The translations under genes and the position numbers were made by a program. A stretch of 64,000 bases of DNA from Hyphomicrobium_A sp044507625. GTDB taxonomy: Bacteria > Pseudomonadota > Alphaproteobacteria > Rhizobiales > Hyphomicrobiaceae. Below, in pieces: positions 44,067-52,994 of the stretch. The stretch spans positions 122,176 to 186,175 of the forward strand of contig JBIQJE010000006.1 in the NCBI GenBank assembly GCA_044507625.1. The letters run 5' to 3'. The first letter of the stretch is position 1; every line of letters starts with the position of its first letter. The notes under the pieces were generated by a model. It saw nothing but the letters and a program-made list of their open reading frames with translations, had not been told where the DNA came from and ran no database searches.

Positions 44067-44576
44067 ATGTTGGGTGAGAGTTCAGATTGTAGGGTACGTC
44101 CCGGGGCGCCTTCCGACGCGAAGGCCCTGTGCGAGGTGTTCCGCACGAGTTGGAGCAACGCATACCTCGGTATCATTCCCCATTTCCATCTCGACGGCAT
44201 GATCCGCCGCCGAACCCAGGACTGGTGGAAGAAGACGATCCGCTCCGGCAGCGAGATGCTGGTGCTGCAAGTCGCCGATACGGTTGCAGGCTATGCAACC
44301 CTCGGCCCCGCCCGCGCCCAAGGCACCTACGAGGGCGAGATCTATGAGCTCTATATTTCTCCGGCCTATCAGGGCCTGGGCTTCGGTGAGCATCTGTTCG
44401 AAGCCTGCCGCTACCATCTCGACGCGCGGCGTCTGAACGGGCTCATCGTCTGGGCATTGGCGGATAATACAACTGCGTCGGACTTCTATTGGCGCCGCGG
44501 TGGCCGCCCCGTAGGCACGGCACTCGAACGCTTCGGACGCACCAAGCTGCAGAAGATCGCCTTCGCCTGGGAGTAG
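44067..44576 (+). CDS. GNAT family N-acetyltransferase
   Basis: This is a 169-residue GNAT. The order of motifs is DCRVRPGAPSDAKALCEVF, EMLVLQVADTVAGYATLG (strand 4), YEGEIYELYISPAYQGLGFG with the CoA-pyrophosphate loop QGLGFGEHLF, then LIVWALADNTTASDFYWRRG. This arrangement is typical of small amino-group acetyltransferases, including RimI-like enzymes. The substrate is unknown. The ATG at 44067 is chosen because the domain begins a few residues later; the longer frame from 43947 overlaps the phasin terminator. Confidence 0.85.
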   Translation: MLGESSDCRVRPGAPSDAKALCEVFRTSWSNAYLGIIPHFHLDGMIRRRTQDWWKKTIRSGSEMLVLQVADTVAGYATLGPARAQGTYEGEIYELYISPAYQGLGFGEHLFEACRYHLDARRLNGLIVWALADNTTASDFYWRRGGRPVGTALERFGRTKLQKIAFAWE

Positions 44577-44840
44577 TGCGCGCCCGCAAGGTCCGGACGG
44601 GTGTTCGCGGAATGAAATCCAACCGCTTCGTGTGACGTCGGCTCTTTTCGATGCGCCGCCGCAGCTCCGGCATCGGGCCGGCATCGGGGGCAAGCAACCG
44701 GCCGGCTCAACCGGCCGAGCCGGCATAAAGTCCCGCGCGGCGATGCGGCAGGCGCGAAATGCCGGCTTAGCCTTCCTCATTCACGTCTGTGTTGCTATAC
44801 CGCAGCGCAACTTCCCTTTGATCGACACTCGAGGTCTTAG

Positions 44841-45635
44841 ATGAAAGTCGCCGTTATGGGCGTTGCGGGACGCATGGGCCAGGAGCTCGTGCGCGCGGCC
44901 CATGCGGCCGGCTGCACTATCGTCGCCGGTCTGGAACGGGAGGGCTCGCCCGCGATCGGGTCCGATGTCGGCACCATCGCCGGTCTGGGCCCGCTGGGCG
45001 TTCCCGTCACAGCCGATGCGCTCGAAGCGATTTCCCGCTGCGAGGGCCTTCTCGATTTTACATCGCCGCAGGCCACCGTCGAGTTCGCCGGCCTCGCCGC
45101 CAATGCCCGCGCCGTCCACGTGATCGGGACGACGGGCTTCAGCGCTGACGAGGAAGCGCAGATCGCCGCCGCCGCGCGCCATGCGCCGATCATCAAGGCC
45201 GGCAACATGAGCCTGGGGGTGAACCTTCTCGCGGCCCTCACCCGCCGTGTCGCCGAGGCGTTGGACGAGGAGTTCGACATCGAAATCGTTGAAATGCATC
45301 ACCGGCACAAGGTGGACGCGCCATCCGGCACCGCGCTGATGCTCGGCAAGGCCGCCGCCGAGGGCCGAGGCATCGATCTCGGCGAGCGTGCCGTGCGGGT
45401 GCGCGACGGACATACCGGGCCGCGGCGCAGCGGCGATATCGGCTTCGCCACCCTGCGCGGCGGCAGCGTCGTCGGCGAGCATCGTGTCATCTTCGCCGGC
45501 CCCGATGAGCGCATCGAGCTTACGCACGTTGCAACCGATCGCTCCATCTTTGCCCGCGGCGCTGTAAAGGCGCTGCGCTGGGGGCATGGCAAGGCGCCGG
45601 GGCTCTATTCAATGTCCGACGTGCTGGGGCTGTGA
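44841..45635 (+). CDS. dapB: 4-hydroxy-tetrahydrodipicolinate reductase
   Basis: DapB makes tetrahydrodipicolinate with NAD(P)H in the lysine/diaminopimelate route. The 264-residue protein has the dinucleotide site VAVMGVAGRMGQELVRAA, GTTGFSADEEAQI and the catalytic signature EIVEMHHRHKVDAPSGTALM, with the active histidines and lysine. The C-terminal RSGDIGFATLRGGSVVGEH is normal. The last bases overlap the GTG start of gpmA. Confidence 0.96.
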   Translation: MKVAVMGVAGRMGQELVRAAHAAGCTIVAGLEREGSPAIGSDVGTIAGLGPLGVPVTADALEAISRCEGLLDFTSPQATVEFAGLAANARAVHVIGTTGFSADEEAQIAAAARHAPIIKAGNMSLGVNLLAALTRRVAEALDEEFDIEIVEMHHRHKVDAPSGTALMLGKAAAEGRGIDLGERAVRVRDGHTGPRRSGDIGFATLRGGSVVGEHRVIFAGPDERIELTHVATDRSIFARGAVKALRWGHGKAPGLYSMSDVLGL

Positions 45636-46327
45636 ACGTGGAAGTCCGTCCGGTGGCAGCCAAGGATCAGCGCACCCATACGCTCGTGCTCGTGCGGCAC
45701 GGCGAGAGCGAGTGGAACCGCCGCAACCTCTTTACCGGCTGGTGCAACCCGGACCTGACGGAAAAGGGTCTCATCGAGGCCCTCGTCGCCGCCCGCATGC
45801 TGCGCACGGAAGGCATCATTTTCGACGTCGCCTACACCAGCAAGCTGAAGCGCGCGCAGCGCACCCTCGACATCATCCTTTCCGAGCTGTGCCAGACGCG
45901 GCTGCCGGTCCACTTCGAGGAAGCCCTGAACGAGCGCCACTACGGCGATCTGTGCGGCCTCAACAAGGACGAGGCGCGCGACCGGTGGGGCGAGGAGCAG
46001 GTGCGCATCTGGCGACGCAGCTACGATATTCCTCCCCCCGGTGGCGAAAGCCTGAAAGATACCGAAGACCGGGTCATGCCCTACTACCGCAACCACATCT
46101 GGCCCGATCTGCAATCGGGCAAGACGGTTCTGGTTGTCGCGCACGGCAACTCGCTCCGGGCGCTCATCATGAATCTGGAGAACCTCACGGGCGAGGAAAT
46201 CCTCAGCCGGGAGCTCGCGACCGGGGCGCCCATCGTCTATCGGCTGGGCCAGGACGGCGTACCCGTGGACCGCCACGACCTCCTTCCCTCACGCAGTAGG
46301 GACGCGCCGCCCGAAGATGACGTCTAA
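45632..46327 (+). CDS. gpmA: 2,3-bisphosphoglycerate-dependent phosphoglycerate mutase
   Basis: This enzyme interconverts 2- and 3-phosphoglycerate in glycolysis. The 231-residue protein begins with the phosphohistidine motif LVLVRHGESEWNRRNLFTGW, then YTSKLKRAQRTLDIIL, EALNERHYGDLCGLNK and VVAHGNSLRALIM, which has the second active histidine. The start is a GTG at 45632 overlapping the dapB stop (GTGA), so expression is coupled to dapB, a common pairing in this group. Confidence 0.95.
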   Translation: MNVEVRPVAAKDQRTHTLVLVRHGESEWNRRNLFTGWCNPDLTEKGLIEALVAARMLRTEGIIFDVAYTSKLKRAQRTLDIILSELCQTRLPVHFEEALNERHYGDLCGLNKDEARDRWGEEQVRIWRRSYDIPPPGGESLKDTEDRVMPYYRNHIWPDLQSGKTVLVVAHGNSLRALIMNLENLTGEEILSRELATGAPIVYRLGQDGVPVDRHDLLPSRSRDAPPEDDV

Positions 46328-46336
46328 AGGTGATCA

Positions 46337-46930
46337 ATGGCTCTCCAGGATGTTGCCGATGCGATCGAGGAAAGCAGCAGGAAGCACCGTGACCGGCTGA
46401 TCGCGGTCTATATCGGCGTTCTCGCCGTGCTCCTCGCCATTTGCGGCGTTGGCTCGGGTAACGCCATGAAGGACGCCACCGCACGCAATATCGAAGCCTC
46501 GAACACCTGGGCGTTCTTCCAGGCCAAGAACATCCGCCGCCACGAGCTGCGCCTGCAGATGGCTGAGTTCGAGGTGATGCTCGCCGCCCAGCCCGCGCTT
46601 CCCGAAGCCGCCCGCAAGCTGATCGACGAGAAGATCGCCGCCTACAAGCACGACGAGGAACGCCTCAGCTCCGAGCCGGCCACCGGCGAGGGCCTTAAGG
46701 AGCTGCTGGTGAAGGGCAAGATGCTCGAGAAAGAGCGCGACACGGCGATGTTGAGGGATCCCTACTTCGACTACGGCCAGGCGCTGCTGCAGATCGCCAT
46801 CGTGCTCGCCTCCGTCGCCATCATTGCCGGCGGCAACTTCCTGCTCGTCCTGAGCGGCCTGCTGGGCGTGTTGGGCACCGCATCGACGCTCAACGGCTTT
46901 TTCCTGTTCTGGCTGCCCTTCGCGGGCTAG
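46337..46930 (+). CDS. DUF4337 membrane protein
   Basis: This is a 197-residue protein with one membrane helix near residues 22-41 (LIAVYIGVLAVLLAICGVG) and two at the C-terminus (about 150-190: LLQIAIVLASVAIIAGGNFL and LLGVLGTASTLNGFFLFW). A charged helical central region has NTWAFFQAKNIRRHELRLQM and YKHDEERLSSEP. This is the DUF4337 pattern; the function is unknown. It is 9 bases downstream of gpmA and so probably in the same operon. Confidence 0.85.
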   Translation: MALQDVADAIEESSRKHRDRLIAVYIGVLAVLLAICGVGSGNAMKDATARNIEASNTWAFFQAKNIRRHELRLQMAEFEVMLAAQPALPEAARKLIDEKIAAYKHDEERLSSEPATGEGLKELLVKGKMLEKERDTAMLRDPYFDYGQALLQIAIVLASVAIIAGGNFLLVLSGLLGVLGTASTLNGFFLFWLPFAG

Positions 46931-47068
46931 TGGCGCCTCGAGCCCCACGGAGCGCCCTGCATGGAAGGTGCGCCTCGCGCCCCTGATCCTTCCCTTGCCG
47001 CCGGCCTCCCGAGGGGATAGCACTACGGCACTTTTTTCCTCCCACCTCACGCCCGGGTTCTTCGCCCC

Positions 47069-48181
47069 ATGACCACCTACAATCTGCTTCTGCTCCCCGG
47101 TGACGGCATCGGGATCGAGACCATTGCCGAGGTCGAGCGCATCATCGCTTTCTTCAACGCCTCGGGGAAGGTGACGTTCGACACCGACACCGACCTCGTC
47201 GGCGGCTCCGCCTACGATGAGCACGGCGTTGCCATCACCGATGCCGCGATGGAGAAGGCGCAGAAAGCTGACGCGGTGATCTTCGGCGCGGTGGGCGGAC
47301 CCAAGTGGGCCGACGTCCCCTATGCGGTACGCCCAGAGGCCGGCCTGCTGCGGCTGCGCAAGGACCTGGGTCTCTTCGCCAACCTGCGCCCCGCGATCTG
47401 CTACCCGGCGCTGGCCGATGCCTCCTCGCTGAAGCGCGAGCTGGTCGAAGGCCTCGACATCATGATCGTGCGCGAGCTGACCGGTGGTGTCTATTTCGGC
47501 GAGCCGAAGGAGATCGTCACGCTGGAGAACGGCGAGAAGCGCGCCATCGACACGCAGATCTACACGACCGGCGAAATCGAGCGCATCGCCAAGGCCGCCT
47601 TCGACCTGGCGCGCAAGCGCGGCAACAAGGTGCATTCCGCAGAAAAGCACAACGTGATGCGCACCGGCGTTCTCTGGAAGGAAGTCGTGACCGAGGTGCA
47701 CAGGGCCTATGCGCCCGACGTGAAGCTGGAGCACATCCTCGCCGACAACTGCGCCATGCAGCTCGTGCGCAACCCGAAGCAGTTCGACGTCATCGTGACC
47801 GACAATCTCTTCGGTGACGTGCTTTCCGATGAGGCGGCGATGGCGACCGGTTCGCTCGGCATGCTGCCGTCGGCATCCCTCGGCGCTGCCGATCCCAAAA
47901 CCGGCAAGCGCAAGGCGCTCTATGAGCCGGTGCACGGTTCGGCCCCCGACATCGCAGGTAAGAACCTTGCCAACCCGATCGCGACCATCGCCTCCTTCGG
48001 CATGGCGCTGCGCTACTCGTTCGATATGGGCGCGGAGGCGGACATGCTCGACAAAGCTATCGCGGGCGTTCTCGCCGCCGGGCTGCGCACGGGCGACATC
48101 ATGCAACCGGGCATGACCCGCGTGGGCACGGCGGAGATGGGCAGCGCAATCCTCGACGAGCTGAAGAAGCTCGCGGCGTAA
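47069..48181 (+). CDS. leuB: 3-isopropylmalate dehydrogenase
   Basis: LeuB oxidises and decarboxylates 3-isopropylmalate with NAD+ in leucine synthesis. The 370-residue protein shows LLLLPGDGIGIETIAEVER, GPKWADVPYAVRPEAGLLRL, VRELTGGVYFGEPK, EKHNVMRTGVLWKEV and the catalytic aspartate region VTDNLFGDVLSDEAAM, then EPVHGSAPDIAGKNLANP. All catalytic residues are present. It is followed 140 bases later by asd, as in other alphaproteobacteria. Confidence 0.97.
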   Translation: MTTYNLLLLPGDGIGIETIAEVERIIAFFNASGKVTFDTDTDLVGGSAYDEHGVAITDAAMEKAQKADAVIFGAVGGPKWADVPYAVRPEAGLLRLRKDLGLFANLRPAICYPALADASSLKRELVEGLDIMIVRELTGGVYFGEPKEIVTLENGEKRAIDTQIYTTGEIERIAKAAFDLARKRGNKVHSAEKHNVMRTGVLWKEVVTEVHRAYAPDVKLEHILADNCAMQLVRNPKQFDVIVTDNLFGDVLSDEAAMATGSLGMLPSASLGAADPKTGKRKALYEPVHGSAPDIAGKNLANPIATIASFGMALRYSFDMGAEADMLDKAIAGVLAAGLRTGDIMQPGMTRVGTAEMGSAILDELKKLAA

Positions 48182-48320
48182 CAGCGCTGTTGCCGTCAGG
48201 CGTTCGCTATGCTCCCCGGGGCGCTCCTGCGGGAGTACCCCTTGCGCCCGGAGCCCCGCGCGCGTAAGTGAGCCCGCAGACGCGGCATGTTCCGCGAGCT
48301 GCTGAAAATCGGGTCTTACG

Positions 48321-49349
48321 ATGGGCTATAAGGTCGCCGTAGTCGGTGCCACGGGTAACGTGGGCCGCGAAATGATGAAGGTGCTCGCCGAGCGCGAGTT
48401 TCCGGCGGACGAAGTGTACGCCGTTGCCTCGCGCCGTTCGCTCGGCACCGAGGTTCTGTTCGGCGACCGGACCCTCAAATGCCACGACATCGAGCAGTTC
48501 GACTTCTCGAAGGTCGATTTCTGCCTGATGTCGGCCGGCTCTGCCGTCGCCAAGGAATGGGCGCCCAGGATCGGCGCCCAGGGCTGCATCGTGATCGATA
48601 ACTCCTCGTGCTGGCGCTACGACCAGGACGTGCCGCTTATCGTACCCGAGGTGAACGCCGACGCGGTGGCGGGCTACACCAAGAAGAACATCATCGCCAA
48701 TCCGAACTGCTCCACGGCGCAGCTCGTCGTCGCGTTGAAGCCGCTGCACGACGCTGCGAAGATCAAGCGCGTCGTCGTCGCGACCTATCAGTCCGTTTCG
48801 GGCGCCGGCAAGGAGGCCATGGACGAGCTCTGGCAGCAGACCAAGAGCAAGTACGTACCCGGCCAGGATGTCGAGCCGGCGAAGTTTCCCAAGCAGATCG
48901 CCTTCAACTGCATTCCTCACATCGACGTCTTCATGGAGGACGGCTACACGAAAGAGGAATGGAAGATGGTGGCCGAAACCAAGAAGATTCTTGACCCCAA
49001 GATCAAGCTCACCGCGACCTGCGTGCGCGTGCCGGTGTTCGTCGGCCACTCCGAGGCCGTGACGATCGAGTTCGAAAACCCGATCTCGCCGGAGGAGGCG
49101 CGGGCCATTCTCCGCGAGGCGCCGGGCATCATGGTCGTCGATAAGCGCGAGCCGGGCGGGTACGTAACCCCGGTCGAGGCCGCCGGTGAGTTTGCAACCT
49201 ACGTCTCGCGCATCCGCGAGGACGCGACGGTCGAGAACGGGCTGTCGATCTGGGTTGTCTCGGACAACCTCCTGAAGGGCGCCGCACTCAACACGGTGCA
49301 GATCGCCGAGACGCTCATCAGCCGCAAGCTGCTTCCGAACGCCGCCTGA
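48321..49349 (+). CDS. asd: aspartate-semialdehyde dehydrogenase
   Basis: Asd reduces aspartyl phosphate at the entry to the lysine, threonine and methionine branches. The 342-residue protein opens VAVVGATGNVGREMMKVLAE and contains SAGSAVAKEW, the active cysteine in NPNCSTAQLVVALK, QSVSGAGKEAMDEL and the catalytic histidine in RVPVFVGHSEAV. It belongs to the branch of about 340 residues. A strong terminator follows at 49401. Confidence 0.97.
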   Translation: MGYKVAVVGATGNVGREMMKVLAEREFPADEVYAVASRRSLGTEVLFGDRTLKCHDIEQFDFSKVDFCLMSAGSAVAKEWAPRIGAQGCIVIDNSSCWRYDQDVPLIVPEVNADAVAGYTKKNIIANPNCSTAQLVVALKPLHDAAKIKRVVVATYQSVSGAGKEAMDELWQQTKSKYVPGQDVEPAKFPKQIAFNCIPHIDVFMEDGYTKEEWKMVAETKKILDPKIKLTATCVRVPVFVGHSEAVTIEFENPISPEEARAILREAPGIMVVDKREPGGYVTPVEAAGEFATYVSRIREDATVENGLSIWVVSDNLLKGAALNTVQIAETLISRKLLPNAA

Positions 49350-49400
49350 GCGGTTGTCGCTTCGAGAGTGCTTCCGGAACAAGCGCGACTCTAATGATCG

Positions 49401-49430
49401 AAGCCCCGCCTGGAGCCAGGCGGGGCTTTT
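49401..49430 (+). terminator. intrinsic terminator of asd
   Basis: AAGCCCCGCCTGG pairs with CCAGGCGGGGCTT around a 2-base AG loop, followed by a T tail. It is 51 bases after the asd stop codon. A short fragment resembling repeat family C (GAGTGCTTCCGGAA) lies just upstream at 49366. Confidence 0.9.
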
Positions 49431-49601
49431 GCATTCGGTGGAGACATGGAATGCAGCCGCGCACCGGGCTGAGGCGGCGTCTGAAGCGGGCAGCTGCGCG
49501 CGGGCCAGACGCGGGAATGTCACCCCTGCTGTGACGCGACAGCGAAGACCGGCCCCGCGACGAAGTCGGGAAGCCCAAAGCCCCACGGAGAGCTCGCAGT
49601 C

Positions 49602-50060
49602 TCAGTCCTCGCGTGCGCCGTTCGCCTGCAGCTTGCCCAGCGCCTTCACGATCTGGTTGAGATCCTGCAGGAAGCGCTCGCGCTGCGCGTTGGGAAGAAC
49701 GCCGAGGATCTTGTCGTCGACGCGTTTGGCCAGCGGATCGGTAGCCTTCAAAACCTTCCAGCCATCCTCGGTCAGTTTGACCGCGTAGGCGCGGGCGTCC
49801 TCCTTGGTGCGGCGGCGCTGCAGCAGGCCCTTCTTGAGCATGCGCCGCACGATATCCGCAAGCGTAGAGCGGTCGACGCCGGTCTTCTCGACGAGCAGTG
49901 TCTGGCTGACGCCCTCGTTCTGTGACACGGCGACGAGCACCGCGTACTGACGCGGTGTCAGATCGCCTTCGCCGATTTCCCCCTGGAAGATATCGCTGGC
50001 GCATTGACCGGCGCGATGCAGCAAATGAATTGGAGATCGCTCCAGTCTTCCCACGGCCAT
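49602..50060 (-). CDS. MarR-family transcriptional regulator
   Basis: This is a protein of about 152 residues with the MarR winged helix fold: LHRAGQCASDIFQGEIGEGD, LTPRQYAVLVAVSQNEGVSQ, the recognition helix TGVDRSTLADIVRRMLKKGL, and the wing RRRTKEDARAYAVKLTEDGW. There is no adjacent divergent gene to suggest a target. Starts at 50060 (behind GGGGC) and 50084 are both possible; the first is used. Ligand unknown. Confidence 0.85.
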   Translation of the reverse strand: MAVGRLERSPIHLLHRAGQCASDIFQGEIGEGDLTPRQYAVLVAVSQNEGVSQTLLVEKTGVDRSTLADIVRRMLKKGLLQRRRTKEDARAYAVKLTEDGWKVLKATDPLAKRVDDKILGVLPNAQRERFLQDLNQIVKALGKLQANGARED

Positions 50061-50322
50061 GTCGCGTGCCCCGTAACGTGTCATGTTGTGATTGGCAAAA
50101 GGCTGGGCCTCTATCGAAGCGCCGCTCTGCGGCAGCTGCCTCGATTCCCCTCGGCCCACCTTTGCCTGTGAGGAATAGGTTGCGGTTCGGTTTGGAGAAA
50201 ATACCAGAAATGTCCGCGCGTCCAGAGCAAAAGACCGGACGCCGTTGACAAACCGCAGGATTATTCCAGATGAAGAACAGTATGCGGAAGATCAGCGCAA
50301 GGATTATCGGCGCCCGCCCCGA

Positions 50323-50913
50323 CTAATCTGTCGGTATCTCGTGCGCCTTTAGCAGGCCAATTTGCGATAATGCGAAGATCATTGTGAGCGGCATGATCGC
50401 GAAGACTTTGAAACTCACCCACGTGTCTGTTGAAAAAGTACGCCACACAACTTCATTCAGCAACGCCAGGAACGTGAAGAAGCACGCCCACCGCAACGTT
50501 AGCTTGCGCCAGCCGTCCTCATTGAGCCGGAACACTTCGCCGAAGACCACCTTGAGCAGCGAGTGACCCATCAGGAGGCCGCCGAAGAGCGCCGCCGCAA
50601 AGAGCCCGTTCACGATCGTTGGCTTGAGCTTGATGAAATGATCGTCCTGCAGCCAGATCGTCAGGCCGCCGAACACCAGTACGCACGCGCCGGAGATGAG
50701 CGGCATCACCGGAATGCGGTCGAACATGAAGCGTGAGGCGATGAGGGCGATGACGGTGCCCACCATCAATACGCCCGTGCCCCAGAAGATACCTGCGCGT
50801 GCATTGACGATGAAGAACACCACCAGCGGTCCCACCTCGACGGCCAGCTTCAGGAGTTGCGCACGCGCGCTGGCGGCGGTCCCTTCGGTTTTGGTCGTAG
50901 CCTCGTCGGCCAT
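50323..50913 (-). CDS. YciB/IspZ-family inner membrane septation protein, copy 2
   Basis: This is a 196-residue protein with five or six membrane helices: LAVEVGPLVVFFIVNARAGI, GVLMVGTVIALIASRFMF, LISGACVLVFGGLTIWL, and further hydrophobic stretches. The central KLTLRWACFFTFLALLNEVV matches the family motif W-x-F-F-x-F. The family is implicated in septation and envelope integrity. It starts just 66 bases after a paralogue ending at 50979, the pair following ftsY. A GGAGAGG precedes the ATG. Confidence 0.85.
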   Translation of the reverse strand: MADEATTKTEGTAASARAQLLKLAVEVGPLVVFFIVNARAGIFWGTGVLMVGTVIALIASRFMFDRIPVMPLISGACVLVFGGLTIWLQDDHFIKLKPTIVNGLFAAALFGGLLMGHSLLKVVFGEVFRLNEDGWRKLTLRWACFFTFLALLNEVVWRTFSTDTWVSFKVFAIMPLTMIFALSQIGLLKAHEIPTD

Positions 50914-50978
50914 GTGTTCCTCTCCCTGGAAAATCGACCGCGCCGGCCCTTGCCGATTGTGAGCTATCCCGGACGGCG

Positions 50979-51734
50979 TCAACCCAAATTGGCCTTCCGG
51001 TCGTCCGGGCTGCCCGCCATCCGGGGCGCGCTCTCGCTACCTGCGGCCGCGCGCCCGAACTCCGCGACATCCGCCGGGCGCTCACGCACCGCTGCCTCCG
51101 CCGCGATCCGCTCAGCCTCGGCCTCGGAGATGCGGAAGCGCTGCATGATGCGCGTAAGATACCAGGCGTAGATGCCCGAAAGCGGCATGATGATCGCCAC
51201 CTTGAAGGCGATCCAGATGCCGACGCCGTCCATCTGCACGCCCAGGAAGTGGTAGACCTGCTCGTCCTTGAAGGAAAGCCGCACGAACTCGTTCGCGATG
51301 GCGGTGAAAACGAAGAACCAGGCGAAGCTCCAGGTGAAGCGGTTCCAGCCTTCGTCCGTGTAGTGGAAGGTCTTCTCGAAGACGTATTTGAAGAAGTTCC
51401 GGTTCAGCCACAGTCCGCCGAACAGGAAGCCGGCGAACATCAGGTTGAAGATCGTGACCTTGATCTGCACCCACATCGCATCGCCGGTGATGATGGTGAG
51501 CGCACCGAACACCATGGTGACGGTGGAGGCGATGAGCGGAAAAATCGGGAGGCGGCGCAGCACCACCAGCATGGCGAAGATGGCGACGACCGTGGAGATG
51601 ATCAGCGCCCAGGTGCCCGCAGTGATGCCGTACATCGCGTTGACGATGAACATCAGCACCAGCGGCCCGAACTCGCTGAGGATGTTCACCGTCTGCTCGG
51701 CGTTGAAAGGCATCAATCGCTTCAGCGCGCTCAT
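50979..51734 (-). CDS. YciB/IspZ-family inner membrane septation protein, copy 1
   Basis: This is a 251-residue protein. The first 185 residues match YciB/IspZ: EFGPLVLMFIVNAMYG, WALIISTVVAIFAMLVVL, FNLMFAGFLFGGLWLNRNFF, WSFAWFFVFTAIANEFV and GIWIAFKVAIIMPLSGIYAW. A charged tail of about 65 residues follows (ISEAEAERIAAEAAVRERPA). Copy 2 lacks this tail. It lies 69 bases downstream of ftsY, the place normally taken by a single yciB gene, so this is probably the orthologue. Confidence 0.86.
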   Translation of the reverse strand: MSALKRLMPFNAEQTVNILSEFGPLVLMFIVNAMYGITAGTWALIISTVVAIFAMLVVLRRLPIFPLIASTVTMVFGALTIITGDAMWVQIKVTIFNLMFAGFLFGGLWLNRNFFKYVFEKTFHYTDEGWNRFTWSFAWFFVFTAIANEFVRLSFKDEQVYHFLGVQMDGVGIWIAFKVAIIMPLSGIYAWYLTRIMQRFRISEAEAERIAAEAAVRERPADVAEFGRAAAGSESAPRMAGSPDDRKANLG

Positions 51735-51803
51735 GTGGCTGGGATCGTCCTTCTGCTCAGGGTCTGCCGCCGCAGCGTATTTAAGTTGCCGAAACTACCA
51801 AGG

Positions 51804-52994
51804 CTAGCTCCCCGCGATGGCCTGGGCGAATTCGCCCGCATCGAAGGGCTGGAGGTCGTCGATGCCCTCCCCCACGCCGATGGCATGGACCGGAAGGGCG
51901 TGTTTGGCCGAAATCGCGACCAGAATGCCGCCCCGCGCGGTGCCGTCGAGCTTGGTCATCACCAGGCCCGTCACGCCCGCGCGCTCCCGGAAGACATCGA
52001 CCTGCGACATTGCGTTCTGCCCAGTGGTGGCATCGAGTATAAGGAGAACGTCATGGGGGGCGCTTGTGTCGAGCTTGCGGATCACGCGGACGATCTTCGC
52101 CAGCTCCTCCATGAGCCCCTCTTTGTTCTGCAGCCGCCCGGCGGTGTCGACCAGAAGCACGTCCGCGCCTTCCTCCCGCGCGCGTGCCAGGGCGTCGTAG
52201 ACGAGGCCGGCCGCATCCCCGCCCACCGCGCCGGAGATCACGGTTGCACCGGTGCGCTCACCCCAGATGCCGAGCTGATCGATCGCGGCCGCGCGGAACG
52301 TGTCCGCCGCCGCGAGCATCACTTTCTTGCCCTCGGCGCGGAACTGCGAGGCGAGCTTGCCGATCGTGGTCGTCTTGCCCGTGCCGTTGACGCCGACCAT
52401 GAGGACGACGTGCGGCTTGCGCGCAGCATCGATCACGAGCGGCTTGGCGACCGGAGCGAGCACGCGCTCGACCTCGGCCTTGAGCACGGAGCGTACATCG
52501 TCGGCGCTGATATCCTTCTCATAGCGGCCCTTGCGCAGCGCCGTGATGATGCTCTCCGCCGTGCCGACGCCGAGGTCGGCCTCGATGAGCACGTCTTCCA
52601 GCTCTTCGAGCGTCGCCGCCTCGAGCTTCTTGCGCGTGAAGATGCCGGTGATGCCGTCGGACAGCTTCGCAGAGGTCTTGCCGAGGCCCTGCTTGAGGCG
52701 GCTGAACCAGCCCCGTGTTGCCGTGCCGGGCTCTTCAGCCGGCTGCGCTGCGCCGCTATCGGTCTGTGTTTCAGCGGAGGCTTCGTCTCTCGTACCCGCG
52801 GGCGACTCTGCCGGCGCCACGCCCTCCACCGTTTGCTCGGCGCGCTTCTCTGCCGTGTCGCGATCCCGCGCCTCGGTGTCCGCGTTCCCCCGACCGTCTT
52901 CGGTCGTCTCGGTTGCATCGGGCGCGGACGCAGGTTCATCCGCGCTCTTGCCGCCCCACAACCGTCCGAAAACGCCCCGCGCCTTGCCGCTCAC
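51804..52994 (-). CDS. ftsY: signal recognition particle receptor FtsY
   Basis: FtsY is the membrane-docking GTPase for Ffh-ribosome complexes. The 396-residue protein has an acidic/low-complexity A domain (about 1-90), the N domain and the G domain with GVNGTGKTTTIGKLA, DTFRAAAIDQLG, DTAGRLQNKEGL, TKLDGTARGG and GVGEGIDDLQPFD, as expected. It begins 4 bases inside the end of mtaB, so translation is coupled. Gene order mtaB-ftsY-yciB is usual in Hyphomicrobiales. Confidence 0.96.
   Translation of the reverse strand: MSGKARGVFGRLWGGKSADEPASAPDATETTEDGRGNADTEARDRDTAEKRAEQTVEGVAPAESPAGTRDEASAETQTDSGAAQPAEEPGTATRGWFSRLKQGLGKTSAKLSDGITGIFTRKKLEAATLEELEDVLIEADLGVGTAESIITALRKGRYEKDISADDVRSVLKAEVERVLAPVAKPLVIDAARKPHVVLMVGVNGTGKTTTIGKLASQFRAEGKKVMLAAADTFRAAAIDQLGIWGERTGATVISGAVGGDAAGLVYDALARAREEGADVLLVDTAGRLQNKEGLMEELAKIVRVIRKLDTSAPHDVLLILDATTGQNAMSQVDVFRERAGVTGLVMTKLDGTARGGILVAISAKHALPVHAIGVGEGIDDLQPFDAGEFAQAIAGS

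Noticed and set aside
46334..48106. 590-codon open frame on the minus strand
   Set aside because: It lies antisense to DUF4337 and leuB, is rich in His, Arg, Asp and Gly, and shows no domain; it is a shadow of GC-rich codons.
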